64,000 nucleotides of DNA from Vannielia litorea (GTDB taxonomy: Bacteria > Pseudomonadota > Alphaproteobacteria > Rhodobacterales > Rhodobacteraceae), in the NCBI RefSeq assembly GCF_900142295.1, contig NZ_FSRL01000001.1, positions 1,240,001 to 1,304,000 on the forward strand, read 5' to 3'. The position numbers and the translations under genes were made by a program. Positions 52,397 through 62,885 of this stretch are shown here, in pieces. Every line of letters begins with the position of its first letter. Positions within the stretch are counted from its first letter, which is position 1. Below the pieces are notes generated by a model, which saw nothing but the letters and a program-made list of their open reading frames with translations, ran no database searches and had not been told where the DNA came from.

Positions 52397-53665
52397 ATGA
52401 AACACCCCTTCAAGACGAGCTGTGCCGTTCTGGCGCTGATGAGCGGACCGGCGCTGGCCGAGCAGATCACCGTGGCCGGCCCCTGGATCGGCGCCGATGA
52501 GGAGCACGTGCAGGCGGTTCTGAGCGTCTTCGCCGAGCAGTCCGGCCATGACGTGCGCTATACCGGCTCCGACAGCTTCGAACAGCAGATCGTGATCGAC
52601 GCCGAGGCGGGCTCCGCGCCCAACGTCGCCGTCTTCCCGCAGCCGGGCCTCGCCGCCGTGATGGCCCAGCGCGGTTTCCTGACCCCGCTTGCCGATGGCA
52701 CCGAGGACTGGGTGAAGGAGAATTACGCCGCCGGCCAGAGCTGGGTCGATCTGGGCACCTACGCCGGCCCCGACGGCAACCCCGCGCTCTACGGCTTCTT
52801 CTACAAGGTCGATCTCAAGAGCCTCGTCTGGTACATCCCCGAGAACTTCGAGGATGCCGGCTACGAGGTTCCCGAAACGCTCGAAGACCTGAAGGCGCTG
52901 TCGGCCCAGATCGTCGAGGATGGCGAAACGCCCTGGTGCATCGGCCTCGGCTCCGGCGGCGCCACCGGCTGGCCTGCGACCGACTGGGTCGAGGACATGA
53001 TGCTGCGCACCCAGGCCCCCGAGGTCTACGACCAGTGGGTGAGCAACGAGATCCCCTTCACCGATCCGGCCGTCGTGGGCGCGATCGAGGCCTTCGGCGA
53101 GTTCGCCCTCAACGACGACTGGGTCGCCGGCGGCGCCGGCGCGGTCGCCACCACAGACTTCCGCGAAAGCCCCAAGGGCCTCTTTTCGGCCCCGCCGCAG
53201 TGCTACATGCACAAGCAGGCGAGCTTCATCCCGAGCTTCTTCCCCGAGGGCTCCGTGGTGGGCGAGGATGTGGATTTCTTCTACTTCCCGGCCTCCGGCG
53301 AGGGGGGTCTGGGCCAGCCGGTGCTGGGTGCGGGCACGCTCTGGGCCATCACCAACGACAGCCCCGCCGCCCATGAGCTGATCACCTTCCTGCAGTCGCC
53401 CGAAGCGCATGAGATCTGGATGGCGCGCAAGGGCTTTTTGACCCCGCACAAGGGCGTGAACCTCGATGCCTTCGGCGACCCGACCCTGCGCAAGATGAAC
53501 GACATCCTGCTCTCGGCCACCACCTTCCGCTTCGATGCCTCCGACCTGATGCCCGGCGCCGTCGGCGCGGGCAGCTTCTGGACCGGCATGGTCGATTATG
53601 TCGGCGGCAAGGACGTGGGCACCGTGACCGGCGAGATCCAGCAAAGCTGGGACGCGGTGAAGTGA
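52397..53665 (+). CDS. aglE: alpha-glucoside ABC transporter, substrate-binding protein
   Basis: The 422-residue periplasmic binding protein has a signal peptide (VLALMSGPALAEQ, cleavage after ALA near residue 21) and the family 1 solute-binding pattern (ITVAGPWIGADEEHVQAVLSVFAEQSGHDVRYTGSDSFEQQIVIDAEAGSAPNVAVFPQPGLAAVMAQRG). It would capture trehalose, maltose or sucrose-type sugars for AglFGK. GGGAGGATAAACGC precedes the ATG. A double hairpin lies between it and aglF. Confidence 0.95.
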   Translation: MKHPFKTSCAVLALMSGPALAEQITVAGPWIGADEEHVQAVLSVFAEQSGHDVRYTGSDSFEQQIVIDAEAGSAPNVAVFPQPGLAAVMAQRGFLTPLADGTEDWVKENYAAGQSWVDLGTYAGPDGNPALYGFFYKVDLKSLVWYIPENFEDAGYEVPETLEDLKALSAQIVEDGETPWCIGLGSGGATGWPATDWVEDMMLRTQAPEVYDQWVSNEIPFTDPAVVGAIEAFGEFALNDDWVAGGAGAVATTDFRESPKGLFSAPPQCYMHKQASFIPSFFPEGSVVGEDVDFFYFPASGEGGLGQPVLGAGTLWAITNDSPAAHELITFLQSPEAHEIWMARKGFLTPHKGVNLDAFGDPTLRKMNDILLSATTFRFDASDLMPGAVGAGSFWTGMVDYVGGKDVGTVTGEIQQSWDAVK

Positions 53666-53673
53666 CCTGACGC

Positions 53674-53727
53674 GCAGGGTGGGCGATCTGCCCACCTTCC
53701 GAACGGTGGGCAAATTGCCCACCCTGC
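53674..53727. repeat. double palindrome between aglE and aglF
   Basis: Two hairpins, GGTGGGC/GCCCACC with loops GATCT and AAATT (53678-53696 and 53705-53723), lie nine bases after the aglE stop. GCAGGGTGGGC (53674-53684) also pairs with GCCCACCCTGC (53717-53727), so one long stem is possible. No T-run follows. Confidence 0.88.
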
Positions 53728-53776
53728 GGGCGGCCGCGAAAGGCCGCTCGACACCGGCACCCGGGGGAGGGCAACC

Positions 53777-54781
53777 ATGCATCCGGCACTACAAGGGCTT
53801 CTGACCATCGTCATCGGCGTCGGCGGATGCGTGGGCTACTTCTATTTTTCCAACATCTTCCTCGACAAGGTGCTCTACCCGGCCCGTGGCCCCAACGCGG
53901 GCCGCAACATCAACCGCGCCAACCTGATCCGCCCCTGGCTCTTTCTGGCCCCCGCCGTCCTCGCCCTCGGCCTCTACCTGGCCTACCCGGTGGTCGAAAC
54001 GCTGCGCCTCTCGCTCACCAACCGCGTGCCGGGCGGCGGCTACGAATGGGCCGGTGCCGAGAACTACGTGCAAATGTGGAACGACCCCAAGTTCATGGAG
54101 GCGCTCCTCAACAACATGCTCTGGCTCTTCGTGGTGCCCGCCCTCTCCACCGCCTTCGGCCTGCTCGCGGCCCAGCTGACCGACCGGATCAAGTGGGGCG
54201 CCCTGGCCAAGTCGATCATCTTCATGCCGATGGCCATTTCCTTCGTCGGTGCGGCGGTGATCTGGAAGCTGGTCTACGACTACCGCGCCGAGGGGCAGGA
54301 GCAGATCGGCGTGCTCAACGCCATCGTGGTCAGCCTCGGCGGCGAGCCCACGGCCTGGCTCACCGTGCCGTTCTGGAACAACTTCTTCCTCATGGCCGTG
54401 CTGATCTGGATCCAGACCGGCTTCGCCATGGTGATCCTCTCGGCCGCCCTGCGCGGCATCCCCGAGGAAACCGTGGAGGCCGCCATCGTCGACGGTGCCA
54501 ACCCGTTCCAGATCTTCTTCAAGATCAAGGTGCCTCAGATCATGGGCACCATCGTCGTCGTCTGGACCACCATCACCATCGTGGTACTGAAGATCTTCGA
54601 CATCGTCTTCGCCATGACCAATGGGCAATGGGAGACCCAGGTGCTGGCCAACTACATGTACGACAAGCTCTTTCGCGCCAACGACTGGGGCGTGGGCTCG
54701 GCCTCGGCCATGGTCATCATGCTGCTGGTGACGCCGATCCTCGTCTGGAACGTCTACAACGCCCGCAAGGAGATGCGGTGA
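53777..54781 (+). CDS. aglF: alpha-glucoside ABC transporter permease
   Basis: The 334-residue inner-membrane protein has an extra N-terminal helix (LLTIVIGVGGCVGYFYF), then the binding-protein-dependent permease domain with the EAA loop EETVEAAIVDGANPFQIFFKIKVPQI, which contacts the ATPase. It pairs with AglG. CGGGGGAGGG precedes the ATG. It is the second gene of aglEFGAK. Confidence 0.95.
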   Translation: MHPALQGLLTIVIGVGGCVGYFYFSNIFLDKVLYPARGPNAGRNINRANLIRPWLFLAPAVLALGLYLAYPVVETLRLSLTNRVPGGGYEWAGAENYVQMWNDPKFMEALLNNMLWLFVVPALSTAFGLLAAQLTDRIKWGALAKSIIFMPMAISFVGAAVIWKLVYDYRAEGQEQIGVLNAIVVSLGGEPTAWLTVPFWNNFFLMAVLIWIQTGFAMVILSAALRGIPEETVEAAIVDGANPFQIFFKIKVPQIMGTIVVVWTTITIVVLKIFDIVFAMTNGQWETQVLANYMYDKLFRANDWGVGSASAMVIMLLVTPILVWNVYNARKEMR

Positions 54782-54808
54782 TGGCCCTCGACCGCATGGG
54801 AGACACTC

Positions 54809-55954
54809 ATGGATAATATTGCTGGCAGAAAGTCGGGCCTCTCCTGGGCGGTGAACATATCCGTGGTGCTGCTGGTGCTGCTCTGGATCTTCCCCACCGT
54901 CGGCCTCTTCGTCTCCTCCTTCCGCACCGCAGACCAGATCAGCGCAACGGGCTGGTGGAAGGCGCTCTTTCCCACCGAGCAGGTCGTCCAGCTGCGCACC
55001 GACGATCCCGATGCCCGCGTGGCCGAGGGCGATGGCTTCGTGCTCACCGGCAACCTCTTCGGCGAGGAGGGCGGCACGCTCTCGGCCTTCGGGGTCTCCA
55101 GCCGCGACGTGGGCGCATTCGCCCCCGGCGAGACCGCCGACATGGGCGATGGCGAGAGCATGACCGTGGAGGCCGATGGCAGCTACACCTGGCGCGGCAA
55201 CGACGAGCAGATCAGCGGCCGCGGCCAGCGGATCTTCGTCACCACGACCACGCCGCCCGAGTTCACCACCGCCAACTACGAGCGCGTGCTCTTCTCCGGC
55301 GACCGGACAGACAGCATGGCCAAGGCCTTCTTCAACACGCTCACGGTGACGATCCCGGCCACGATCATCCCGATCCTGGTGGCGGCCTTCGCGGCCTACG
55401 CGCTGGCCTGGATGGATTTCCCCGGCCGCGCCCTGCTGATCGCCGCCATCGTCGCGCTGCTGGTGGTGCCGCTGCAACTGGCGCTGATCCCGCTCTTGAA
55501 GTTCCACAACGACATCGGCATCGGCAAGGGCTACATCGGAACCTGGCTCGCGCATACCGGCTTCGGCCTGCCGCTCGCCATTTACCTGCTGCGCAACTAC
55601 ATGGTCGGCCTGCCGCGCGACATCATCGAGAACGCCAAGGTCGACGGCGCGACCGACTTCCAGATCTTCACCAGAATCGTCCTGCCGCTCAGCTTTCCGG
55701 CGCTCGCCAGCTTCGCCATCTTCCAGTTTCTCTGGACATGGAACGACCTGCTCGTCGCTCTGGTCTTCCTCATCGACAGCTCGGGCGACACCACGGTGAT
55801 GACCCGCCAGATCGTCGAACTCCTCGGCACGCGCGGCGGCAACTGGGAGATCCTGGCCACCGCGGCCTTCGTCTCCATTTCCGTGCCGCTCCTCGTGTTC
55901 TTCGCCATGCAAAGATACCTCGTGCGCGGCCTGCTGGCCGGCTCGGTCAAGTGA
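54809..55954 (+). CDS. aglG: alpha-glucoside ABC transporter permease
   Basis: The 381-residue permease has an N-terminal helix (ISVVLLVLLWIFPTVGLFVSSF), a large soluble periplasmic insert of about 130 residues (rich in Gly/Asp/Glu), and then the permease helices with EAA loop RDIIENAKVDGATDFQIFTRIVLPLSFPA. The insert is usual for AglG-type permeases. It ends two bases before aglA. Confidence 0.95.
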   Translation: MDNIAGRKSGLSWAVNISVVLLVLLWIFPTVGLFVSSFRTADQISATGWWKALFPTEQVVQLRTDDPDARVAEGDGFVLTGNLFGEEGGTLSAFGVSSRDVGAFAPGETADMGDGESMTVEADGSYTWRGNDEQISGRGQRIFVTTTTPPEFTTANYERVLFSGDRTDSMAKAFFNTLTVTIPATIIPILVAAFAAYALAWMDFPGRALLIAAIVALLVVPLQLALIPLLKFHNDIGIGKGYIGTWLAHTGFGLPLAIYLLRNYMVGLPRDIIENAKVDGATDFQIFTRIVLPLSFPALASFAIFQFLWTWNDLLVALVFLIDSSGDTTVMTRQIVELLGTRGGNWEILATAAFVSISVPLLVFFAMQRYLVRGLLAGSVK

Positions 55955-55955
55955 G

Positions 55956-57620
55956 ATGCCCATGAACGACATGACTACCATCGAAGACGCCATCGCCGCA
56001 CGGGTCGCCAACCCCGACTGGTGGCGCGGCGCGGTGATCTACCAGGTCTACCCGCGCAGCTACCAGGACAGCACCGGCGACGGCGTGGGCGACCTCGCCG
56101 GCATCACCCGCCGGCTCGATCACATCGCCTCGCTCGGGGTCGATGCCCTCTGGATCAGCCCCTTCTTCAAGAGCCCGATGAAGGACTTCGGCTACGACGT
56201 CAGCGACTACCGCGAGGTGGACCCGATGTTCGGCAGCCTCGCCGACTTCGACGCGCTGATCGCCCGCGCCCACGAGCTGGGCCTGAAGGTGCTGATCGAC
56301 CTCGTGCTCTCGCATACCTCCGACCTGCACCCCTGGTTCCGCGAAAGCCGCAGCGATCGCACCAACCCGCGCGCCGACTGGTATGTCTGGGCCGATCCCA
56401 AGCCCACCGGCGCGCCGCCCAACAACTGGCTCTCGATCTTCGGCGGCTCGGCCTGGCAGTGGGATGGCGGGCGGATGCAGTACTACCTGCACAACTTCCT
56501 CACCTCCCAGCCCGACCTCAACTTCCATTGCACCGAGGTGCAGAACGAGCTTCTGCGCGTGGCCGAGTTCTGGCTCCAGCGGGGGGTCGACGGCTTCCGC
56601 CTCGACACCATCAACTTCTACGTCCACGACGCCGAGCTGCGCGACAACCCCGCGCTGGACCCGGCCCTGCGCAACGACCAGACCGCCCCGGCGGTCAACC
56701 CCTACAACTGGCAGGAACATCTCTACGACAAGTCTCGCCCCGAGAACCTGGCCTTTCTCCGGCGCCTCCGCGCGGTGATGAAGCCCTATGGCGCGGCGGC
56801 CGTGGGCGAGGTCGGCGATGCCCAGCTCGGCCTCGAGATCCTCGGCCAGTACACCGCGGGCGATGACCTGATGAACATGTGCTACGCCTTCGAGCTGCTG
56901 GCCAAGGACATGCCCACCGCCCCCTACATCGCCGAGGTGATGCACCGCGTCGAGCGGGTGGCCGCCGACGGCTGGGCCTGCTGGGCCTTCTCCAACCACG
57001 ACGTGCCGCGCCACATCAGCCGGTGGAACCTCTCCGAAGAGGCCGCCCGCACCTATGTGGTGCTGATGATGTGCCTGCGCGGCTCGGCCTGCCTCTACCA
57101 GGGCGAAGAGCTCGGGCTGACCGAGGCAGAGATCGCCTTCGAAGACCTGCGCGACCCCTACGGCATCGAGTTCTGGCCCGAGTTCAAGGGCCGCGACGGG
57201 TGCCGCACGCCGATGGTCTGGGATGCCGGCGTGCATGGCGGTTTCTCGCATGGCAACGAGGCACGCCCCTGGCTGCCCGTTCCCGCCGACCACCTGCCGA
57301 AGGCAGTGGCCGAGCAGGAGGGCGACGAGGGCGCGATGCTGGCCCACTACCGCCGCGCCGTGGCGCTGCGCAAGGCCCACACCGTGCTGGCGACCGGCGC
57401 GCAGGCCATCGAGGCGCAGGGCGATCTGCTGGTGATCCGCCGCAAGGGCGAGGCGGGCAGGGAGGTCCTGGCCCTCTTCAACCTCGGCGAGGGCGCGGCG
57501 CGCCCTGCGGTCGAGGCCGGCTGGGCCCCGCTGTCCGAGGCCGCCGCGCTGGGGGCCGTTGCCCCGCAGGACGGCAATCTTGCACTCGGGCCCTGGGGCT
57601 TTGCCCTGCTGGGCCGCTAG
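55956..57620 (+). CDS. aglA: GH13 alpha-glucosidase
   Basis: The 554-residue cytoplasmic enzyme cleaves alpha-glucosides after uptake. It has the GH13 pattern: WWRGAVIYQVYPRSYQDSTGDGVGDLAGI, LVLSHTSDLHPWF, the nucleophile in DGFRLDTINFY, the acid/base glutamate in AAAVGEVGD, and FSNHDVPRH. This is the oligo-1,6-glucosidase/alpha-glucosidase branch. It has no signal peptide. ATG at 55956 or 55962 are possible. Confidence 0.95.
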   Translation: MPMNDMTTIEDAIAARVANPDWWRGAVIYQVYPRSYQDSTGDGVGDLAGITRRLDHIASLGVDALWISPFFKSPMKDFGYDVSDYREVDPMFGSLADFDALIARAHELGLKVLIDLVLSHTSDLHPWFRESRSDRTNPRADWYVWADPKPTGAPPNNWLSIFGGSAWQWDGGRMQYYLHNFLTSQPDLNFHCTEVQNELLRVAEFWLQRGVDGFRLDTINFYVHDAELRDNPALDPALRNDQTAPAVNPYNWQEHLYDKSRPENLAFLRRLRAVMKPYGAAAVGEVGDAQLGLEILGQYTAGDDLMNMCYAFELLAKDMPTAPYIAEVMHRVERVAADGWACWAFSNHDVPRHISRWNLSEEAARTYVVLMMCLRGSACLYQGEELGLTEAEIAFEDLRDPYGIEFWPEFKGRDGCRTPMVWDAGVHGGFSHGNEARPWLPVPADHLPKAVAEQEGDEGAMLAHYRRAVALRKAHTVLATGAQAIEAQGDLLVIRRKGEAGREVLALFNLGEGAARPAVEAGWAPLSEAAALGAVAPQDGNLALGPWGFALLGR

Positions 57621-57642
57621 AGACACGAGGGAGGAGACCGCG

Positions 57643-58746
<1,104 letters not shown>

Positions 58747-58769
58747 GGGGCCGGGCTGACGTTCGTTCT

Positions 58770-58798
58770 GTCATCCTCGGGTCGGGCCCGAGGATGAC
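58770..58798. repeat. 12-bp perfect inverted repeat after aglK
   Basis: GTCATCCTCGGG (58770-58781), a 5-base loop and CCCGAGGATGAC (58787-58798). This looks like the REP-like palindromes scattered between genes in Rhodobacterales. It may also end agl transcripts or protect their 3' ends. Confidence 0.82.
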
Positions 58799-58857
58799 GA
58801 TGCGATGGGGCTGGAACGGCCACAACTCCCGCGTGTGCGGCCTGCGCGAATTTGCCA

Positions 58858-58887
58858 TTGTCATTCCGCGCTCCCCTCCGTTATGGT
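58858..58887 (+). promoter_or_regulatory. predicted rne promoter
   Basis: TTGTCA (58858-58863), an 18-base spacer and TATGGT (58882-58887). The expected start near 58894 gives a leader of about 375 nt before rne. Confidence 0.45.
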
Positions 58888-59269
58888 CCCCCCACGGACG
58901 GCCCATGGCAGGTGCCCTGAGGTGGTCCGGAGCGATTTCCCTGACAGGGACGTGCGGAACGCGAGCCAGATGTGCCGCCGCACCGCGTCCGTCAGAGTTA
59001 ACCGGCCCCGAGAGGAACGACTTGAGGGGCCACACGGCCTACCCCGCACTTGCAGGCGACGGCCCCCCGAACGGGCGCGACCGCCGCAAGGCCGGGACGC
59101 GTCGGAGACAAACCGCGATGCAACGCGTGAGGATCGACGTCGAGGCAAGGGAAGCTGCATCAGCACGCGTCCTGCCACGCCCGTCCCGCGCATTCGCCCT
59201 TTCCAGACACGGCCTTTCCAACGTACGCCCTCCGGGGCGCGCTGCAAGAACGCCGTGCAATGAGTTCTT

Positions 59270-61951
59270 ATGGCTAAGAAAATGCTTATCGACGCCACCC
59301 ACGCCGAGGAAACTCGCGTGGTCGTGGTCGACGGAAACAAGGTCGAGGAGTTCGACTTTGAATCGGTCAACAAACGCCAGCTAGCCGGCAACATCTATCT
59401 CGCCAAGGTCACCCGCGTGGAGCCCTCGCTTCAGGCGGCCTTTGTGGATTACGGCGGCAACCGCCACGGCTTCCTGGCCTTCTCCGAAATCCACCCCGAC
59501 TACTACCAGATCCCGGTCGCCGACCGTAAGGCGCTGCTCGAGGAAGAGCGCGCCTATGCCGAGGCCCAGGCGGCCGAGGAGGAGGCGCCCAAGAAATCGC
59601 GCCGCCGCCGCTCGCGCTCCAAGAAATCCGAGAGCAACGATGCCGTCGCCACCAGGGAGGTCGAAGGCTCGATCTCCGGGATGGACGTGGTCGACCTCGG
59701 AGAGGAGGAAGACGAGGCCGATACCCTGGTCAACGAGGACGGCGCCGCCGAAGCCTCGGAGAACGGGGCCGAGGAGGCCTCCAAGGCGGCACAAGCCGTC
59801 GCCGACAACGCAGACGACAGCGACGATGACACCGACGCCGACGAGGCGGATGGCGAAGAGGACGACTCCGACGACGAGACCTCCGCCGCCGACAAGGACG
59901 AGGAGATCGAGTCGGTCGCCGAAGAAGACGTCCAGGAAGAGATCGCCCAGGTCCGCAAGCCGCGTCCGCGCCGCTACAAGATCCAGGAAGTGGTCAAGGT
60001 GCGCCAGATCATGCTGGTGCAGGTCGTCAAGGAAGAGCGCGGCAACAAGGGCGCGGCGCTCACCACCTATCTCTCGCTTGCCGGCCGCTACTGCGTGCTG
60101 ATGCCCAACACCGCCCGTGGCGGCGGCATCTCCCGCAAGATCACCAATGCCGCCGACCGCAAGAAGCTCAAGGAGATCGCCTCCGAGATCGAGGTGCCCC
60201 AGGGCGCCGGGCTGATCGTCCGCACCGCGGGCGCCAAGCGCACCAAGACCGAGATCAAGCGCGACTACGAGTATCTCAAGCGCCTCTGGGAGCAGATCCG
60301 CGAGCTGACCCTCAAGAGCACCGCCCCCGCGCCGATCTACGAAGAGGGCAACCTCATCAAGCGGTCCATCCGCGATCTCTACTCCAAGGAGATCGACGAG
60401 GTCTGGGTCGAGGGCGAGGCGGGCTACCGCACCGCCAAGGACTTCATGAAGATGATCATGCCGTCCCACTCGAAGAACGTGAAGCATTACACCGAGGGCC
60501 TGCCGCTCTTCGCCCGCTACCAGGTCGAAAGCTACCTCGCCGCCATGTTCAACCCGACCGTCCAGCTCAAGTCGGGCGGCTACATCGTGATCGGCGTGAC
60601 CGAGGCGCTGGTCGCGATCGACGTCAACTCCGGCCGCGCCACCAAGGAAGGCTCGATCGAGGAGACCGCGCTCAAGACCAACCTGGAGGCCGCCGAGGAG
60701 GTGGCCCGCCAGCTGCGCCTGCGCGACCTTGCCGGCCTCATCGTGATCGACTTCATCGACATGGAAGAGCGCCGCAACAACGCCGCCGTCGAGAAGCGCT
60801 TCAAGGACAAGCTCAAGACCGACCGCGCCCGCATCCAGGTGGGCCGGATCTCCGGTTTCGGCCTGCTGGAAATGTCGCGCCAGCGCCTGCGCCCCGGGAT
60901 GCTCGAGGCCACCACCCAGCCATGCCCGTCCTGCCACGGCACCGGTCTGCTGCGCTCCGATGACAGCATCGGCCTCGCCGTGCTGCGCCAGATCGAGGAG
61001 GAGGCCACCCGCGGCAAGAACCGCGAGGTTCTGCTGAAGGCCCCGGTCGGCATCATCAACTTCCTGATGAACCAGAAGCGCGAGCACATCGCCTCCATCG
61101 AGAGCCGCTACGGCATGTCGGTCCGGCTCGAGGCCGACACCCACATGATCTCGCCGGACTTCTCGCTCGAAAAGTTCAAGACGGCCACGCGCTCGATTGC
61201 CGAGGTCACGGCCCCGGTCATCTCCATCGACACCACCGATCTTCCCGAGATCGAGGAGGAGGACGAGGACGACGTGGCCGAGGTCGAGGCCGAGGTCGAA
61301 GAGGCCGAAGCCGAGGGTGGCGAGGACAAGCCCAAGCGCAAGCGTCGGCGCCGTCGGCGTCGTCGTGGCGGCAACGGCAATGGCGAGGGCAGCGAGGCCC
61401 AGGGCGGCCAGGAGTCCGCTGAGGGCGACGCCGAGGCCACTGAGGCCGAGGCTGCCGGCGAAGCCGAGGGCGACGCCGCCGCGCCGGCCGAAGCCGCCTC
61501 CGCCGAGGAAGAGGCCCCGGCGGAGATGAAGCCCTCCGGCCGGAGCAGAAGCCGCAGCCGGAGCCGCAGCAAGAAGGCCGAGGAGCCCGCGCCCGAGGCA
61601 GCGGAGGCGCAAGCCGAGGCACCCGCCGAGGCCGTCGAGGCTGCGCCCGAAACGGTCGCCGAGGCCGAGGCCGCGCCCGAACCCGAGGCCAAGCCCAAGC
61701 CCAAGCGGACCCGCACCCGCAAGAAGGCCCCGGCCGCCGAGGCACCTGCTGAGCCCGCCGCCGAGCCCGAGGCCCCGGCAGAAGAGGCCGCGTCCGAGCC
61801 TGCACAGGAGCCCGCACCAGAACCCGCGCCCGCGTCAGAACCCGCGCCCGAAGCCGCGCCCGAGCCGGTGCTGGAGACGGCAGAGGCCGAGCCCGCCGCC
61901 GACGAACCGGCCAAGCCCAAGCGCAAGGGCTGGTGGTCGCTGGGTCGCTGA
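59270..61951 (+). CDS. rne: ribonuclease E
   Basis: RNase E cuts AU-rich single-stranded RNA and scaffolds the degradosome. The 893-residue protein has the RNase E/G start (KKMLIDATHAEETRVVVVDGNKVEEFDFES), an S1 domain split by an acidic insert of about 140 residues (near 100-235), the catalytic core (VAIDVNSGRATKEGS; GLIVIDFIDMEERRNN), the zinc link CPSCHGTG, and a long Ala/Pro/Glu-rich tail with Arg-rich patches ending KRKGWWSLGR. The insert in the S1 domain is common in alphaproteobacteria. The ribosome binding site is weak. Confidence 0.96.
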   Translation: MAKKMLIDATHAEETRVVVVDGNKVEEFDFESVNKRQLAGNIYLAKVTRVEPSLQAAFVDYGGNRHGFLAFSEIHPDYYQIPVADRKALLEEERAYAEAQAAEEEAPKKSRRRRSRSKKSESNDAVATREVEGSISGMDVVDLGEEEDEADTLVNEDGAAEASENGAEEASKAAQAVADNADDSDDDTDADEADGEEDDSDDETSAADKDEEIESVAEEDVQEEIAQVRKPRPRRYKIQEVVKVRQIMLVQVVKEERGNKGAALTTYLSLAGRYCVLMPNTARGGGISRKITNAADRKKLKEIASEIEVPQGAGLIVRTAGAKRTKTEIKRDYEYLKRLWEQIRELTLKSTAPAPIYEEGNLIKRSIRDLYSKEIDEVWVEGEAGYRTAKDFMKMIMPSHSKNVKHYTEGLPLFARYQVESYLAAMFNPTVQLKSGGYIVIGVTEALVAIDVNSGRATKEGSIEETALKTNLEAAEEVARQLRLRDLAGLIVIDFIDMEERRNNAAVEKRFKDKLKTDRARIQVGRISGFGLLEMSRQRLRPGMLEATTQPCPSCHGTGLLRSDDSIGLAVLRQIEEEATRGKNREVLLKAPVGIINFLMNQKREHIASIESRYGMSVRLEADTHMISPDFSLEKFKTATRSIAEVTAPVISIDTTDLPEIEEEDEDDVAEVEAEVEEAEAEGGEDKPKRKRRRRRRRRGGNGNGEGSEAQGGQESAEGDAEATEAEAAGEAEGDAAAPAEAASAEEEAPAEMKPSGRSRSRSRSRSKKAEEPAPEAAEAQAEAPAEAVEAAPETVAEAEAAPEPEAKPKPKRTRTRKKAPAAEAPAEPAAEPEAPAEEAASEPAQEPAPEPAPASEPAPEAAPEPVLETAEAEPAADEPAKPKRKGWWSLGR

Positions 61952-61972
61952 GCCTGACGGGATGACACAAGA

Positions 61973-62005
61973 GGGGCGTGCCTGCCGGGCGCGCCCCTAC
62001 TTCTT
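61973..62005 (+). terminator. terminator after rne
   Basis: GGGGCGTGCC and GGCGCGCCCC pair (one G-T pair) with loop TGCCG, followed by TACTTCTTTT. It overlaps the end of the convergent tusA gene. Confidence 0.48.
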
Positions 62006-62224
62006 TTGCAGATACCAGGTGATGACCGCGCCCGCCTCGTCCTGCCCGAGCAGGGCGTTGCCCGACTCGGCGCAGTAATGCGGCATGTCGATCAGCGCCG
62101 CCGGATCGTCGGTCTGCACCCGCAGCACCTCGCCCTGTGCCAGTGCGCGCATCTGCTTGGCGGTCTTCAGCACCGGCAACGGGCAGAGCAGGCCGAGGGC
62201 GTCGAGGCTGGCGTCGTGATCCAT
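61997..62224 (-). CDS. tusA: TusA-type sulfurtransferase
   Basis: The 75-residue protein has the TusA motif near its start (SLDALGLLCPLPVLKTAKQM) with the sulfur-carrying Cys in LLCPLPVL. TusA passes sulfur on for tRNA thiolation and other uses. The ATG at 62224 is chosen because the domain begins there. It is convergent with rne and downstream of the HD-domain gene. Confidence 0.92.
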   Translation of the reverse strand: MDHDASLDALGLLCPLPVLKTAKQMRALAQGEVLRVQTDDPAALIDMPHYCAESGNALLGQDEAGAVITWYLQKK

Positions 62225-62291
62225 GTCCGACAGGTAGCCCAAGGGCAGGGCGGGCGGAAGGCCCAACTGCGGCCCTCTGCGCCCGGCCGCG

Positions 62292-62885
62292 TCAGCTGTC
62301 CTGCCGCTCGAAGAAGGCCCGGATGCGCGGCCCGATCCAGCGCCAGAGCGAGGGCGCGCCGCGCTCCATCGGCGGCTGCAACCGCGCCGCGACCCGCGCG
62401 TAATCCACGTTGAACGGCGTCCAGCTCGCGCCGCCGTTGGCAAGGTTCAGCACCGGCGGCTGAAACCGGTCGAGCGCCTTGGCAAAGCGCGCATCGGGGG
62501 TTTCGGCGGCTTCGAACTCCTCCCAAAGCGCGCGCAGCTCGGCCGCCTGCGCCTCGGGCAGCATCCCGAAGATCCGGTCTGCGGCGGCCTGTTCGGCGGC
62601 TTCGATCGCGGCCTGGTCCAGCCCTGCCTCGAAGATCGGCGCATCGCCCGCGTCGATCTCCACGAGGTCATGGATCAGCGCCATCCGGATCACCCGGTCG
62701 ATCCGCACCCCCTCCGGCGCCTCGCCCTCCAGCACCAGCGCAAAGAGCGCCAGGTGCCACGAGTGCTCGCCCGAGTTCTCCTGCCGCGATCCGTCGGCCA
62801 GCTTGGAGGCGCGCTCGACCGAGCGCAGCTTGCAGGCCTCTGTCAGAAAGGCGATCTGGCGGTCGAGGTCGGCCTCACCGGCCAC
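62292..62885 (-). CDS. HD-domain hydrolase, HDDC2/YfbR-like
   Basis: The 197-residue protein has an HD metal-site pattern: NSGEHSWHLALFALVL (H in GEHS), MALIHDLVEIDAGDAP (HD) and a later ALDRFQPP. This layout is seen in HDDC2/YfbR-type proteins, which dephosphorylate nucleoside monophosphates; the substrate is not known here. The start is a GTG that overlaps the stop of the small gene before it, so the two are coupled. Confidence 0.87.
   Translation of the reverse strand: MAGEADLDRQIAFLTEACKLRSVERASKLADGSRQENSGEHSWHLALFALVLEGEAPEGVRIDRVIRMALIHDLVEIDAGDAPIFEAGLDQAAIEAAEQAAADRIFGMLPEAQAAELRALWEEFEAAETPDARFAKALDRFQPPVLNLANGGASWTPFNVDYARVAARLQPPMERGAPSLWRWIGPRIRAFFERQDS

Larger units (their letters stand above)
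58747..59269 (+). other. 523-bp gap before rne: palindrome, promoter and long leader
   Basis: This is the only gap longer than 300 bases. It holds a large palindrome just after aglK, a promoter-like pair near 58858-58887, and then about 375 nt of GC-rich leader without a convincing gene. Reading frames here lack ribosome binding sites and recognisable domains. A long leader before rne is known in E. coli, where it serves autoregulation. Confidence 0.6.

Noticed and set aside
59381..61612. Minus-strand reading frame of about 740 codons across rne
   Set aside because: It is Leu/Gly-rich antisense of the acidic RNase E tail; rne itself is unmistakable.
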